A stretch of DNA of 64,000 nt, taken from assembly GCA_930367215.1 (NCBI GenBank), contig OV884056.1, positions 93,631,285 to 93,695,284 on the forward strand. The letters run 5' to 3'. A model generated the notes under the pieces. It had not been told where the DNA came from, did not search any database, and was given only the letters and a program-made list of their open reading frames with translations. Below, one piece after another: positions 55,701 through 64,000 of the stretch (the stretch's first letter is position 1; every line of letters starts with the position of its first letter). This stretch comes from Pollenia angustigena (Eukaryota > Arthropoda > Insecta > Diptera > Polleniidae). Position numbers and translations under genes: made by a program.

Positions 55701-55851
55701 TTATTGTACATAATGGGCTTCATTCTCATAATTGGTCTGTTCCTCACGGTAAGACTGATTCTGATCACGAAAAAGACCATCCAGTTCTTCAATGCTTTCC
55801 ACACGAATAGGTTCATCTTTTAAGTTGAATTTTATATACACAATGCCCCGC
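55701..55851 (-). pseudogene. LINE ORF1 C-terminal remnant
   Basis: On the minus strand the frame reads RGIVYIKFNLKDEPIRVESI, then EELDGLFRDQNQSYREEQ, and ends HYVQ with TAA at 55701-55703. Its acidic composition, and its position 227 bp before the ORF2 start, fit the end of an ORF1. Upstream coding cannot be followed, so the element is truncated there. The overlapping 105-codon frame is a shadow. Confidence 0.55.
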
Positions 55852-55860
55852 ATTGTAAAG

Positions 55861-56393
55861 ACCGACTTCAGATAATCCAGAACAACGACAAAGTTTCTTC
55901 AAATAAGCCAATTAATTTGAATTATTTGTTTAATATAATTATTAATTAATTTGAATTAGATTTATATGAGTTAATTCGTCTCTATATCTCATTCACTCGT
56001 TAAACGTCGATCTAGATGTATACAGAGATATTTTACATGTGAATGTTGAGGTTATTAATTGTATTGGGGTGGGGGCTTTTTTGCTCGGTGACCTTTATTT
56101 TCCATTGTTGCCATCAATGATCAGCTGTGATCACAAAGTATTTAATAAAAATTTTAAAAGGTATGAATTGCAACCAAGTTCACTAGATCGAAATATTTTA
56201 AATTACAACGGCAACACTCGCTTAATGAGAATGAGAGATACTGCACGATGTATCCGATTATAAGAGATTGGCAGGATGCAAACTTAAGAATTAGCGAAAG
56301 AATTGATTAAATACTGTATGATAATCCAATAAATAAAAAAACTGCTTTGAATTTTCATTGGTTTAAACTTTAATCAGGTAGTTTCTAGTTATT
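55861..56393. other. No recognised gene
   Basis: The frame at 56039-56263 has no recognisable features. Confidence 0.4.
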
Positions 56394-56397
56394 ATTT

Positions 56398-56664
56398 CTG
56401 TGGCATTTTGACAAAACATCTTAAGTCAAATTTAAAAAGTTGAAACAATTTTGTTAATCATACGAATTTTCATTAAAAAAATATTTTTGTTTACTTTTTA
56501 TTTATTTATTTTTGTTTACGTTTGTAAAATTTTGTTTTATTAACGAAATTTTTCTTAAATTTTGGATTGTTTTATTTTTAATAAAAATTATTTGTTCGCC
56601 GATTTTTTTTAAATTTTTTTATAAATCTTATCTCGACTTAAGATGTTTTGTCAAAATGCCACAG
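56398..56664. mobile_element. MITE with CTGTGGCATTTTGACAAAAC ends, ATTT TSD
   Basis: 267 bp. The inverted ends CTGTGGCATTTTGACAAAAC, then ATCTTAAGTC, are perfect for about 30 bp. ATTT flanks it at 56394-56397 and 56665-56668. Confidence 0.82.
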
Positions 56665-56716
56665 ATTTAAATTTACTTATAGTTTTGTTTTTTTTTCATT
56701 TTTTAATATTTAATTA

Positions 56717-57158
56717 CACTACGTGACAAAATTTCAACAAAGTCGTGGCCAAATGAATCTGACAGCTAATCTTTATGTAAAATTTTCCGCTGAATCCGAA
56801 TATGAAGTCAGAATTGTCAAAAGTAGAACAGAGAGATATTCAAACTTATTTCAAACTTATAATGAAGTTTGAAATAATGTCCACTATAACTCTGCCATTT
56901 ATTAACTCATCTTCACAAACGACCCATGGTTATTTTGGTTATAGCCTTTCACTAAAAAGAAAGAAACACATAATCCGCTTGAAATTTTTGAAGATATTTG
57001 CATTTCAGTCACATCATCTCTTTTAAAAACACAAATAACGGTTATTTTGGAAGAACTGTTCTACTTTCGACAGTTCTGACTTATATTCGGATTCAGCGGA
57101 AAGTTTTACATAAGGATTAGGTGTCATATTCATTTGGTCAAAAAACTGTCACGCAGTG
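56717..57158. mobile_element. MITE with CACTACGTGACA ends, TTA TSD
   Basis: 442 bp. Arms of about 110 bp (CACTRCGTGACA, GGCCAAATGAATCTGACAGC-like, TTCCGCTGAATCCGAATAT, GTAGAACAG) are strongly complementary. TTA flanks it at 56714-56716 and 57159-57161. Confidence 0.82.
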
Positions 57159-57652
57159 TTATTTATTATTTTTTGTAAAAACCTTCCATCTATTTAAAAC
57201 TATTATAAAAGTTTATAAAAACAATAATACTTTTTTTAAAAGAACTTGGAAATTTCTGCAGAACTTTTTAAAGACCTAAACAAAACAAAGCCGCATGGCA
57301 ACACTATTCACTATTCTCCATGAGCAGTGTGACCACAACTAAAGAAAAATTGGATGCTAAATTGGGCTTAAAACAATGCTAAAACTGCTAAAAATTCTAA
57401 ATTTTCTTAAATAATTGTATCATTTTAATGAATGAATTATATATTATTTTACCTGAAAATATTACATTTCTTTTTAATAAAACGAAGTTTATATCAAAAA
57501 AAATTATATACAATTCAGTAGTTTGACAAAAGTTAACGATTTTTAATCAAAAAAACAAGAGGCCCTATCTACAAAATATTACATGATAAACGCTTTACCT
57601 AACCTACAGTTTGCAAAACATGCAACATTGTCAACTGTCAAAAAAACTGTTA

Positions 57653-58052
57653 AGGTAGAAGTACATAGCACGCGTTAGTGCGCGCGCGCTCTGTCGTCTT
57701 CTGTCAAAAAAGTTTAACTAGTGTATTTTCATAAAACAAGCTTCATGCAAAATATTTTGACGCGTTTGAGCCAGAAAGTTGGTTAAATTTAAACTTTTTA
57801 ACGTATTTTTGACATGTAATCAGCTGACAATAAAAAGAATAGTTTAACAAATTTATGAATCATGAAAAAAAAACTTATTGAAGAACTTAAAAAACATACA
57901 ATATTTATATAAAAGGGATAAATTTAATAAAATAACAAAATCTTGATAAACTTTCGAACCCGTGTTTAATGCACAAATAAGTAAATAAATAAAAAACAGC
58001 TGACAGGAATGGCTTTTGTCGACGAACTAACGCGTGTTATGTAGTTCCACCT
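57653..58052. mobile_element. MITE with AGGTAGAAGTACATA ends, TTA TSD, nested in hAT
   Basis: 400 bp. Left end AGGTAGAAGTACATAGCACG; right-end complement AGGTGGAACTACATAACACG, both continuing CGTTAGT. TTA flanks it at 57650-57652 and 58053-58055. Confidence 0.82.
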
Positions 58053-58055
58053 TTA

Positions 58056-58242
58056 GGCTTTACAAGAAAAGTAGTTTTAAAACTACTCCTTAGTGGTCCA
58101 AAGGTGGGTTATATGGTCCTCTCATAGGACATCGTAATGTTAAATAGACCAGGTTTTTTCCATACGTTTGGGTTACTTTTGGACTAGTCCTGGTGGACTA
58201 CTCTTTACACGCGTGTTTGGACTGGTCCTATTATTTGCAGGG
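58056..58242 (-). mobile_element. MITE with CCCTGCAAATAATAGG end, copy B (partial)
   Basis: Reverse-orientation match to 3867-4055. It carries the intact CCCTGCAAATAATAGGACCA terminus at its right side. Its other half is absent, and it begins right after the TTA duplication of the MITE at 57653. Confidence 0.6.
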
Positions 58243-58307
58243 TATGCATTCAGCTTTTGCCATTGCTGTTCCAAAACCGCTATTTCTTCTGCAGTAAAAT
58301 CTACCAT
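58243..58307 (-). pseudogene. Possible N-terminal stub of a hAT-encoded protein
   Basis: On the minus strand an ATG at 58307 opens MVDFTAEEIAVLEQQWQKLN, a coding-like helix, cut by the MITE end at 58242. A poly-A tract and the hAT right end lie just upstream. It could be the start of the lost transposase or chance. Confidence 0.25.
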
Positions 58308-58597
58308 TTCTTTTTTAATTTTTTTTTTTTTTTTTGGTGTTTACAGGGTTGCTATTGTTATACACTTGTATAAACGTATAAATGACAATATACAATGATT
58401 GACAGAAATGTTAAAGTATATTGTGAAATAGCAATATATTAAATTTATAAGATTAAAAATGCTAAAGAATGCTAAAAATATATTAGAAAAATGCTGAAAA
58501 CAATGCTAAATGCAATTTAAAAACTTCGCTGCTAAATCAAAATAAATAATGCTTAATTTAGCAGCGAAAATGCTAAAAGGGTCACACTGTCCATGAG

Positions 58598-60568
58598 AAA
58601 CACAGAGAAAACAAAATAGAGATATGTTAAAATAGAGTAAGTAGAGCATGAAAACGACAGCAAAAAAAAGGAAAAAATCATAAAAGTAGAAAAATACAAA
58701 ATTCCATTTGCATATAAATTATTACTTACATTTGCTCTAAAAACAATCCTTTAAGGTAATTTGCTACTAGTAGTTGTTCTTGTTGTTGCTGCTACTATTT
58801 ATGTTATTGTTGTTGTGGTGAGCTATTTTTGAATTTTATAATTTTAGATAATTTTATAACGACAAGTGTCAACGACATTTGAGACACATTTTTTGATGGC
58901 AGTTTAGCTGAATATGATAGAATTTGTGTATATGTATGTATGGGATAGGTAGTAATTGTAGTAGCAGAAGTAGTAGTAGTAGTAGTACAAGTTGTTAACA
59001 CATACAAACATACGAACGAACGAACGAACTTACGAAAATAACGTGTGTTTAGTAAGTAAGTGCGCGAAATGGTTTGTTGGTTGATTAGTTGATTTGTTTG
59101 CTGGGTAAGTTTCTTGTATATCTATAGATTATATGCTATCAGTGTGGTTTTGTTTAGATGTGTAAGTGTATATGTGTGTGTGTGTGTGTGTGTGCAGAAA
59201 TGTTGGTGTAATTTTTCGCTGCTCTTTTTTTCTTCTATATATTTTTTTTACACTTTTATCGATATGCTTTTGGTTGTGTTGTTGCTGCTGCTGTTGTAAT
59301 ATTTAAGAATAACTTTCTTTTTTGTAATTTATGCAATATTTTTTTTTTATTTATTTATACCTACACACATTTTAACATCATTTCATTAAATAATATTATT
59401 TTGTTTGCTGGTGATTTCTTTTATTGAAAATTTCATACATCTTTTGTTATACATTTAATACTATAAATGCCATTTTTTTTTTTTTTTTATTCCTTTTTTT
59501 TTGCTACTAACTACTATATTAATTTTTTCTGCACTTTGAGAAATTTACATTTTATCTAAAAACTCACGAAAAAAAAGAAATTAAAACACAAACACAATAA
59601 TTCATTTTATTTCACTAAAAGAATAATTTTTTTGCTATTATTAAGTCTTTTATAACTTTTACACATTTTTTCAACATCATTTTTTAAGCTTTTTCAAAAT
59701 TTAGTATACTAAGCGTGAAAATTTCCTTCAACAATTTTTTTCTTTTTTAACTTCTTCATCACCACCACCCCACCCCGTTCGTTTCCGTTCTTTACTTTAT
59801 TTCCATAGTCTTGTTCGTTCATCTATACACAGAAAACCCAAGTGTGCCAATATTCCCGTTATGGTGGGGCTGGCTACCAATAAAAAAAAAACTCATATGT
59901 TGGAGAATGAAAAAAACCTAAAATAATTTATATATAGAAATTTTCTTTTTCAAAAACACTCCATTATGTATAGAATTTTAATAGTTTTAGTTGAAAAGAA
60001 AGAAAAAAACACAACACTTTTGGTAAATTAAATAATTTTACAACTTTTTCATTAAATTTAATTTATATTTAACTAATATTTTACACTTTTTTTCAGCTAT
60101 ACACACATTAAAATATATATATTTTTCAAATTGTAATTAGAAAAAATTCTTTTGGTTTAATGCGAAAAAACCCCGAAAAGTGGGTCATCTTCGGTCGTTC
60201 GGTTCGGTCTACTTGTATTTTTCATCCACAACTTGCTTGCTTGCACACACAGCAATCGATTTTTGCTGTATGTGTCTTAGATTTGCTTTAACATTGTGAT
60301 TTAACAGTTATTTCTCAACTTGTTTTAATACTAACGGTACTTTTTCTTATATTTAAGAGAGTATTTTTGTGCTCTTTGGTATCAATTAACAGTTCCGTTT
60401 CCGTTTTGTTTCTGTGTGATTATGAAGTAATGTGTTGCATACTTTATAGAGGGGTAGTGCTTAAGTAAAAGAGATATGTGTGCGTTTTTTGAAAACAGTT
60501 GATGGAGATAAGCTTTCAAGGCATGAAACAAAATATGTATGTTCATTACATACTTTGGTATTTTAAAA
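58598..60568. other. Low-complexity AT-rich DNA, no gene
   Basis: GTTGTTGCTGCTAC-type sequence near 58775, GTA runs near 58970, (GT)n at about 59173-59194, GTTGCTGCTGCTGTTG near 59280, many homopolymers, and TCGGTCGTTCGGTTCGGTCT at 60191-60210. This texture is common near fly developmental genes and their introns, but no exon is visible. Confidence 0.4.
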
Positions 60569-60760
60569 ATAACATATTTATTTTTAATATTATAAATATT
60601 AAAGTAAAACCAGGGCTGTGGTGTCGGAGTTGAGGTTTTTGTACCGGAGTCGGACTCGAGTATGTACCAAAATAACATATTTATTTTTAATATTATAAAT
60701 ATTAAAGTAAAACCAAGGCTGTGGTGTCGGAGTTGAGGTTTTTGAGGTTTTTTTTCCGGC
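60569..60760. repeat. Tandem duplication, period 102 bp
   Basis: AATAACATATTTATTTTTAA, then AATATTAAAGTAAAACCA and GGCTGTGGTGTCGGAGTTGA, occur at 60569 and again at 60671 almost unchanged. The GGCTGTGGTGTCGGAG block resembles the termini of widespread hAT-type MITEs. Confidence 0.8.
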
Positions 60761-60815
60761 ATAAAAAATTTTTTGTATTTTCTTTAAAAATTTTGAAGTC
60801 CGAAAATAAGAACCA

Positions 60816-61141
60816 GGGGGGCTCTCTATTGCGATGCGAAAGAAAATTGCAGCAAATCTAGCGATTGGTACTCTTCAATACGTTTGCGCATGTGTCTTTC
60901 GCATCTTTTAATTTTTTTTTTCTTTTCGTAAATCATCACTTTAGTTTATTTAAATTTTCCAATTTCAAATATTTTTACACACTTGGGCATTTCATTACTG
61001 TAAATCCGCGCCATCTTTAATTTTTATTGCCACTATCGCTTAATTTTTCAGAAAATTTTGCGAAAGTGATACAGAGTACCAAGTTTTCATTTAGCTTTCG
61101 CATCGAAATTGTTTTCGCATCGCAATAGAGAGTAGACCCCC
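60816..61141. mobile_element. MITE with GGGGGCTCTCTATTGCGATG ends
   Basis: 326 bp. Left arm GGGGGCTCTCTATTGCGATG, then CGAAAG.AAATTG; right-arm complement GGGGGTCTACTCTCTATTGC, then GATGCGAAAAC. Inner GCGAAAG words occur in both orientations. The target duplication is unclear. Confidence 0.72.
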
Positions 61142-61440
61142 AGTCTACCTTACATATGTAAGTAACTATATTAAAGCTCAATGCGACACGTGTTTAAATT
61201 AAAATATTGATTTGGAATTTAAAATGTACTGTTAAAAAGAGTTTATTATGAGTAACCTTCGGAAAAATAATTTTCGCTGGCTTTCGAACATAGACTATCG
61301 AAAGTTATGGTCACACTTAAAAAACCTTTCATGCCCAACACGTAACCAATATTTTTATAAAACACTTGTTTGACTGCAATTTTCAAAGGTGAAGTTAAGT
61401 TAATTCACAAAAATTGTTTAAAGGTACATACGTATAATAA

Positions 61441-61690
61441 TTGTGATTGATATTTAGCTGGGCTTGAGCTCATCAAATTTAATTTGTATTACATTGTTTT
61501 TACTGAAGGAAGGAATTTTACAACATGAAATTAATTAAAATTTATTGATAATTTTTATTCTTGGCTGAACTGATGCTCGAAGAAACATGTAAATAAAATT
61601 GAAAAATGATAATTAATTACAGCAAATTTCGAACCACCAAAACCATTGGTTAAATATTGATGTTTGACTGCTGGCTGGCAGGCACCGCGG
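61441..61690. repeat. tRNA-like dispersed repeat (family T), diverged copy
   Basis: GCTCATCAAATTTAATTTG, TTTTACAACATGAAATTAAT, ATTCTTGGCTGAACTGATGC and TTGATGTTTGACTGCTGGC align with 62441-62715 and 11226-11347. The tRNA-like boxes are lost. Confidence 0.55.
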
Positions 61691-62374
61691 GGGTGATGAG
61701 GGTAGAACGCAAAGAAAGCTGATGATGAGAATGTGGTTATTTTTGATTTTTTGAATTTATTCTATGAGCTAAATTTCAGTTATGTTTTTATAAAGTTTTT
61801 TGTAATAGTTCTATTCCTTCAATTTTTCAGAAATGACTTTATACACTACCAGACTATTAAATTGTATCTTCTTGTTACATTTTACCTTAGCTTTCCTTTG
61901 GACAGCAATGAATTATATTGTATGTAAAGAAAAATTTACAATTATTAGACACCAGCAGAATGTAATGCATGTTCTGGCCCGGTACGGCCCTCGTCAGCAT
62001 TCTTTGTGTCACACTGGATAGTGATACTTTTGTAAATTGAATGTATTTTACTCAACAATTTTAACAAATAGAAACTGGGAATTATTTCCTTTCGAAGGTT
62101 ACTTTTTATATTATATTCAACATTTTTTTATTTTTCGAATTAATTCTATGAGCTAAATTTCAGTTATGTATTTTATAAAGCTTTTTTGTAAGGAGAAGTT
62201 GCGAATATTTTGCTTAAATCTCAGTATGAGATGGCCTAAGATGCGTCGAAAACTGCCAACAGGAAGACAAACACCATTCTGAGACCGAAGCTAAAGAAAT
62301 TGAAAATCATTTTTTTTTTTTTAATTCATGTCTTTTTTAATTTAATGGATAATGAAGAACTTAAATACTTTACT
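61691..62374. other. No recognised gene
   Basis: AT-rich. TCTATGAGCTAAATTTCAGT is repeated at 61761 and 62145, so part of it is a direct duplication about 385 bp apart. Confidence 0.45.
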
Positions 62375-62715
62375 TAGTATTGTGGTAATTTTGTTGAACT
62401 ATTTATGGTTTTTAATCCAAATTTTCAATATTTTTAATCAGGCTTAAGTTCATCAAATTTAATTTTCATTAAATTATTTTTATGAAGAAATGAATTTTGA
62501 CAACATGAAAATTAATTAAAATTGTTAATGATAATTTTTTATTCTTGACTGACCTGAGATTCGAACCCAGGCGGCTGGTTACCCTGACATGTTTCGATCG
62601 CTACCACTCAAACTCCTCAGAGGGATTTGCCGTCTTACACTAGCAGCCATCGACGACTGCTGACGTCAATAGTCAAACATCAATCCTTAAACCAAATTGT
62701 ATTTTAACCTTTGGT
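62375..62715 (-). repeat. tRNA-derived SINE-like repeat (family T), best copy
   Basis: On the minus strand, box A TTTGAGTGGTAG (62601-62612) and box B GGGTTCGAATCTC (62556-62568) are 32 bp apart. The 3' part has GTCAGTCAAGAATAAAAAAT, TTTTCATGTTGTCAAAATTC, AAATTAAATTTGATGAACTT and TTGGATTAAAAACCATAAAT. The box A/B match is strong, and the flanks do not make a tRNA. Confidence 0.65.
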
Positions 62716-63234
62716 AGATCGAAATTTGATTTTTTGAATGATTATCCATTTTTTTATTGATTTTACATATTTTTCCTTTACCTCTGTTTTTTCCGTACTT
62801 TTTGTCAAGAATTCCTCTTGAAGTCCAAAGTACATTTTTGTTTTTTCATGTTTTGTCTTTCTTTTTCTTGTTGACTTTTTTCAGCACAACTTGAAGGACA
62901 AATGTACACATAGAGCTCGTGCCTTAGCTTTAACAATAATTAGTATTGTGGTAACTTTGTTGAACTATTTATTTATTATTACATTTAGACTTTTGGAAGG
63001 ATGCAACATGAGAAGATATATTGCACTTTATAGTACATTGTCAAAACTATTTTAAAGGTAAAAAATAATTAGTAATTGCTTTTTTTAAGACAAAAAATAA
63101 AAGTTAAATTTTAATGCAGTATTCATTAGAGCTATAACTTTTGCACACTTTACTAATAAAAAATATGATAATTTTTTCGAATTGCTAAAAAAGTTCACGC
63201 AGGAATCGGGTTGAAGTTTTAAAACAAACATTTA
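62716..63234. other. No gene; small family-T fragment
   Basis: AATTAGTATTGTGGTAACTTTGTTGAACTATTTAT at 62937-62970 repeats the edge of the family-T copy (62375-62409). Confidence 0.5.
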
Positions 63235-63503
63235 GGCCCTGAATTTGTAAAACGCAATCCCAAAAATAACATTGAAAGCAAAAACAATGTCAAAAATTTT
63301 TCAAAATTTTGTTGTTGCTTTCTACAGAAATACATATTGCGTTTAAAAATGATCAACGCCACAAGATATGCAGCGTTTAAAATTTAAAAATTCAATATTC
63401 ATTTCAATAGAAAACAACAACAAAATTATGAAATATTTTCGATTTTGTTTTTGCTTTCAATATAATTTTTGGCGTTGCTTTTGCGTTTTACAAATTTAGG
63501 GCC
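63235..63503. mobile_element. MITE with GGCCCTGAATTTGTAAAACG ends, TTA TSD
   Basis: 269 bp. Left end GGCCCTGAATTTGTAAAACG; right-end complement GGCCCTAAATTTGTAAAACG, both then GCAA. TTA flanks it at 63232-63234 and 63504-63506. GGSCC-type ends with TTA match Tourist/PIF-Harbinger MITEs. GTTGTTGCTTTC / GAAAGCAA words recur inside. Confidence 0.87.
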
Positions 63504-63555
63504 TTAATCTCACGGAAATTTTAAAAAATATATATTTATATATACAGTACTTTTC

Positions 63556-64000
63556 ATTTATAGTTACTACGCTTATAGTCACATTAGCGATATAGTCCAT
63601 TTTATCTGTTTATTTTGCCGCTATAAGTTAATTTAATATAAAGTTTTAACGTTATAGTCCATTTAGCGATATAAGAACATTTGCCATATATGCCATTTAT
63701 TAGCAGTCGTTAAAAGGAAAAGTAAAGCAAATTAATGGCGTTATAGGCACATTAGCAAAATTTACTTAGTTCTTTTTAGTTTTCGAATCAAAAGTCCATC
63801 CAAGGAAAGAATGAATTAAATCATTTAATTTTTGTCATCAACTCTCTACTCGTAAAAAGTTCGTTTTTGCCGTTGGTATCAGCTATTAAATATCTTGTTA
63901 TTATTTTAACTACTTTCTATACAGTATGTAACTCTGTTGAAAAACCATAAGCCTGATGTCGGTGAAATGTATATGATTTTTTATTTCATTTATTCACATA
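63556..64000 (+). mobile_element. Possible pogo/Tigger-like left end
   Basis: A TA-rich tract is followed by CAGTACTTTTCATTTATAGT and then several TTATAGTCACATTAGCGATATAG-like words. CAGT next to TA suggests a pogo-type terminus. The other end would lie beyond the window. Confidence 0.3.

Larger units (their letters stand above)
52372..55860 (-). mobile_element. 5'-truncated LINE (CR1/Jockey-type non-LTR retrotransposon)
   Basis: Reading on the minus strand: an ORF1 C-terminal remnant, an endonuclease with breaks, an intact RT frame, a 250-bp AT-rich 3' region, and an A-rich tail with AAATAAATAAAAAAT near 52372-52400. Target duplications were not identified. Confidence 0.85.
57325..58589. 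mobile_element. hAT element with 8-bp TSD TCCATGAG
   Basis: 1265 bp, ends CAGTGTGACC and GGTCACACTG. TCCATGAG flanks it at 57317-57324 and 58590-58597. The subterminal zones are full of AATGCTAAA words in both orientations. It contains a MITE (57653-58052), a MITE fragment (58056-58242) and a possible transposase start on the minus strand. Confidence 0.88.

Noticed and set aside
60180..60230. Core promoter of a host gene around TCGGTCGTTCGGTTCGGTCT
   Set aside because: The texture is suggestive, but no exon, start codon context or splice site could be supported nearby.

Overview
The window looks like intergenic or intronic DNA from a higher (brachyceran, probably calyptrate) fly. It is strongly AT-rich, it carries mini-me/DINE-1-type dipteran repeats with a pyrimidine-rich GTCT/GTCC motif, and it holds DD41D (rosa-like) mariners, a Transib, foldback elements and a CR1/Jockey-type LINE. 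The genus cannot be fixed from the sequence. I find no convincing intact host gene. Almost everything I can explain is transposable-element sequence, much of it inserted into other elements, and many insertions can be dated relative to each other because their target-site duplications (TSDs) are still exact.

Left part (1-11.3 kb): an (AT)n tract; a piggyBac-type MITE in TTAA; an old hAT element (1676-3466, 8-bp TSD) with a decayed transposase C-terminus, sitting inside a 200-bp open frame; two copies of a TA-flanked inverted-repeat element that carries a tRNA-like box A/box B module; a decayed LINE C-terminus at about 6 kb; a 130-bp tandem repeat at 6.65-7.1 kb; several small MITEs.

Central highlight (11.35-17.02 kb): a foldback element with a perfect 9-bp TSD contains (i) a complete Transib transposon with a 5-bp TSD, V(D)J-signal-like ends and an intact 683-codon RAG1-like transposase, and (ii) a second, oppositely oriented foldback copy with its own 9-bp TSD. 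Subtracting both insertions leaves about 1.16 kb, the same size as the nested copy.

Middle (17.6-40 kb): two DD41D mariner copies (one with an uninterrupted but catalytically incomplete 240-codon frame), many MITEs with TTA/TAA target duplications, several kilobases of HINE/mini-me-like repeats, a probable solo LTR inside one of them, and a pogo-type mini-MITE inside another MITE.

Right part (40.7-64 kb): two near-identical foldback elements in inverted orientation 312 bp apart, each with its own 9-bp TSD; HINE repeats interrupted by MITEs and by a hAT element (8-bp TSD); a third mariner copy; a 3.5-kb LINE with an intact 676-codon reverse transcriptase frame but a broken endonuclease; another hAT with a nested MITE; low-complexity DNA; further MITEs and tRNA-like repeats. 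The potentially active proteins are the Transib transposase and, less likely, the LINE RT. The foldbacks and MITEs are non-autonomous and would depend on transposases encoded elsewhere.
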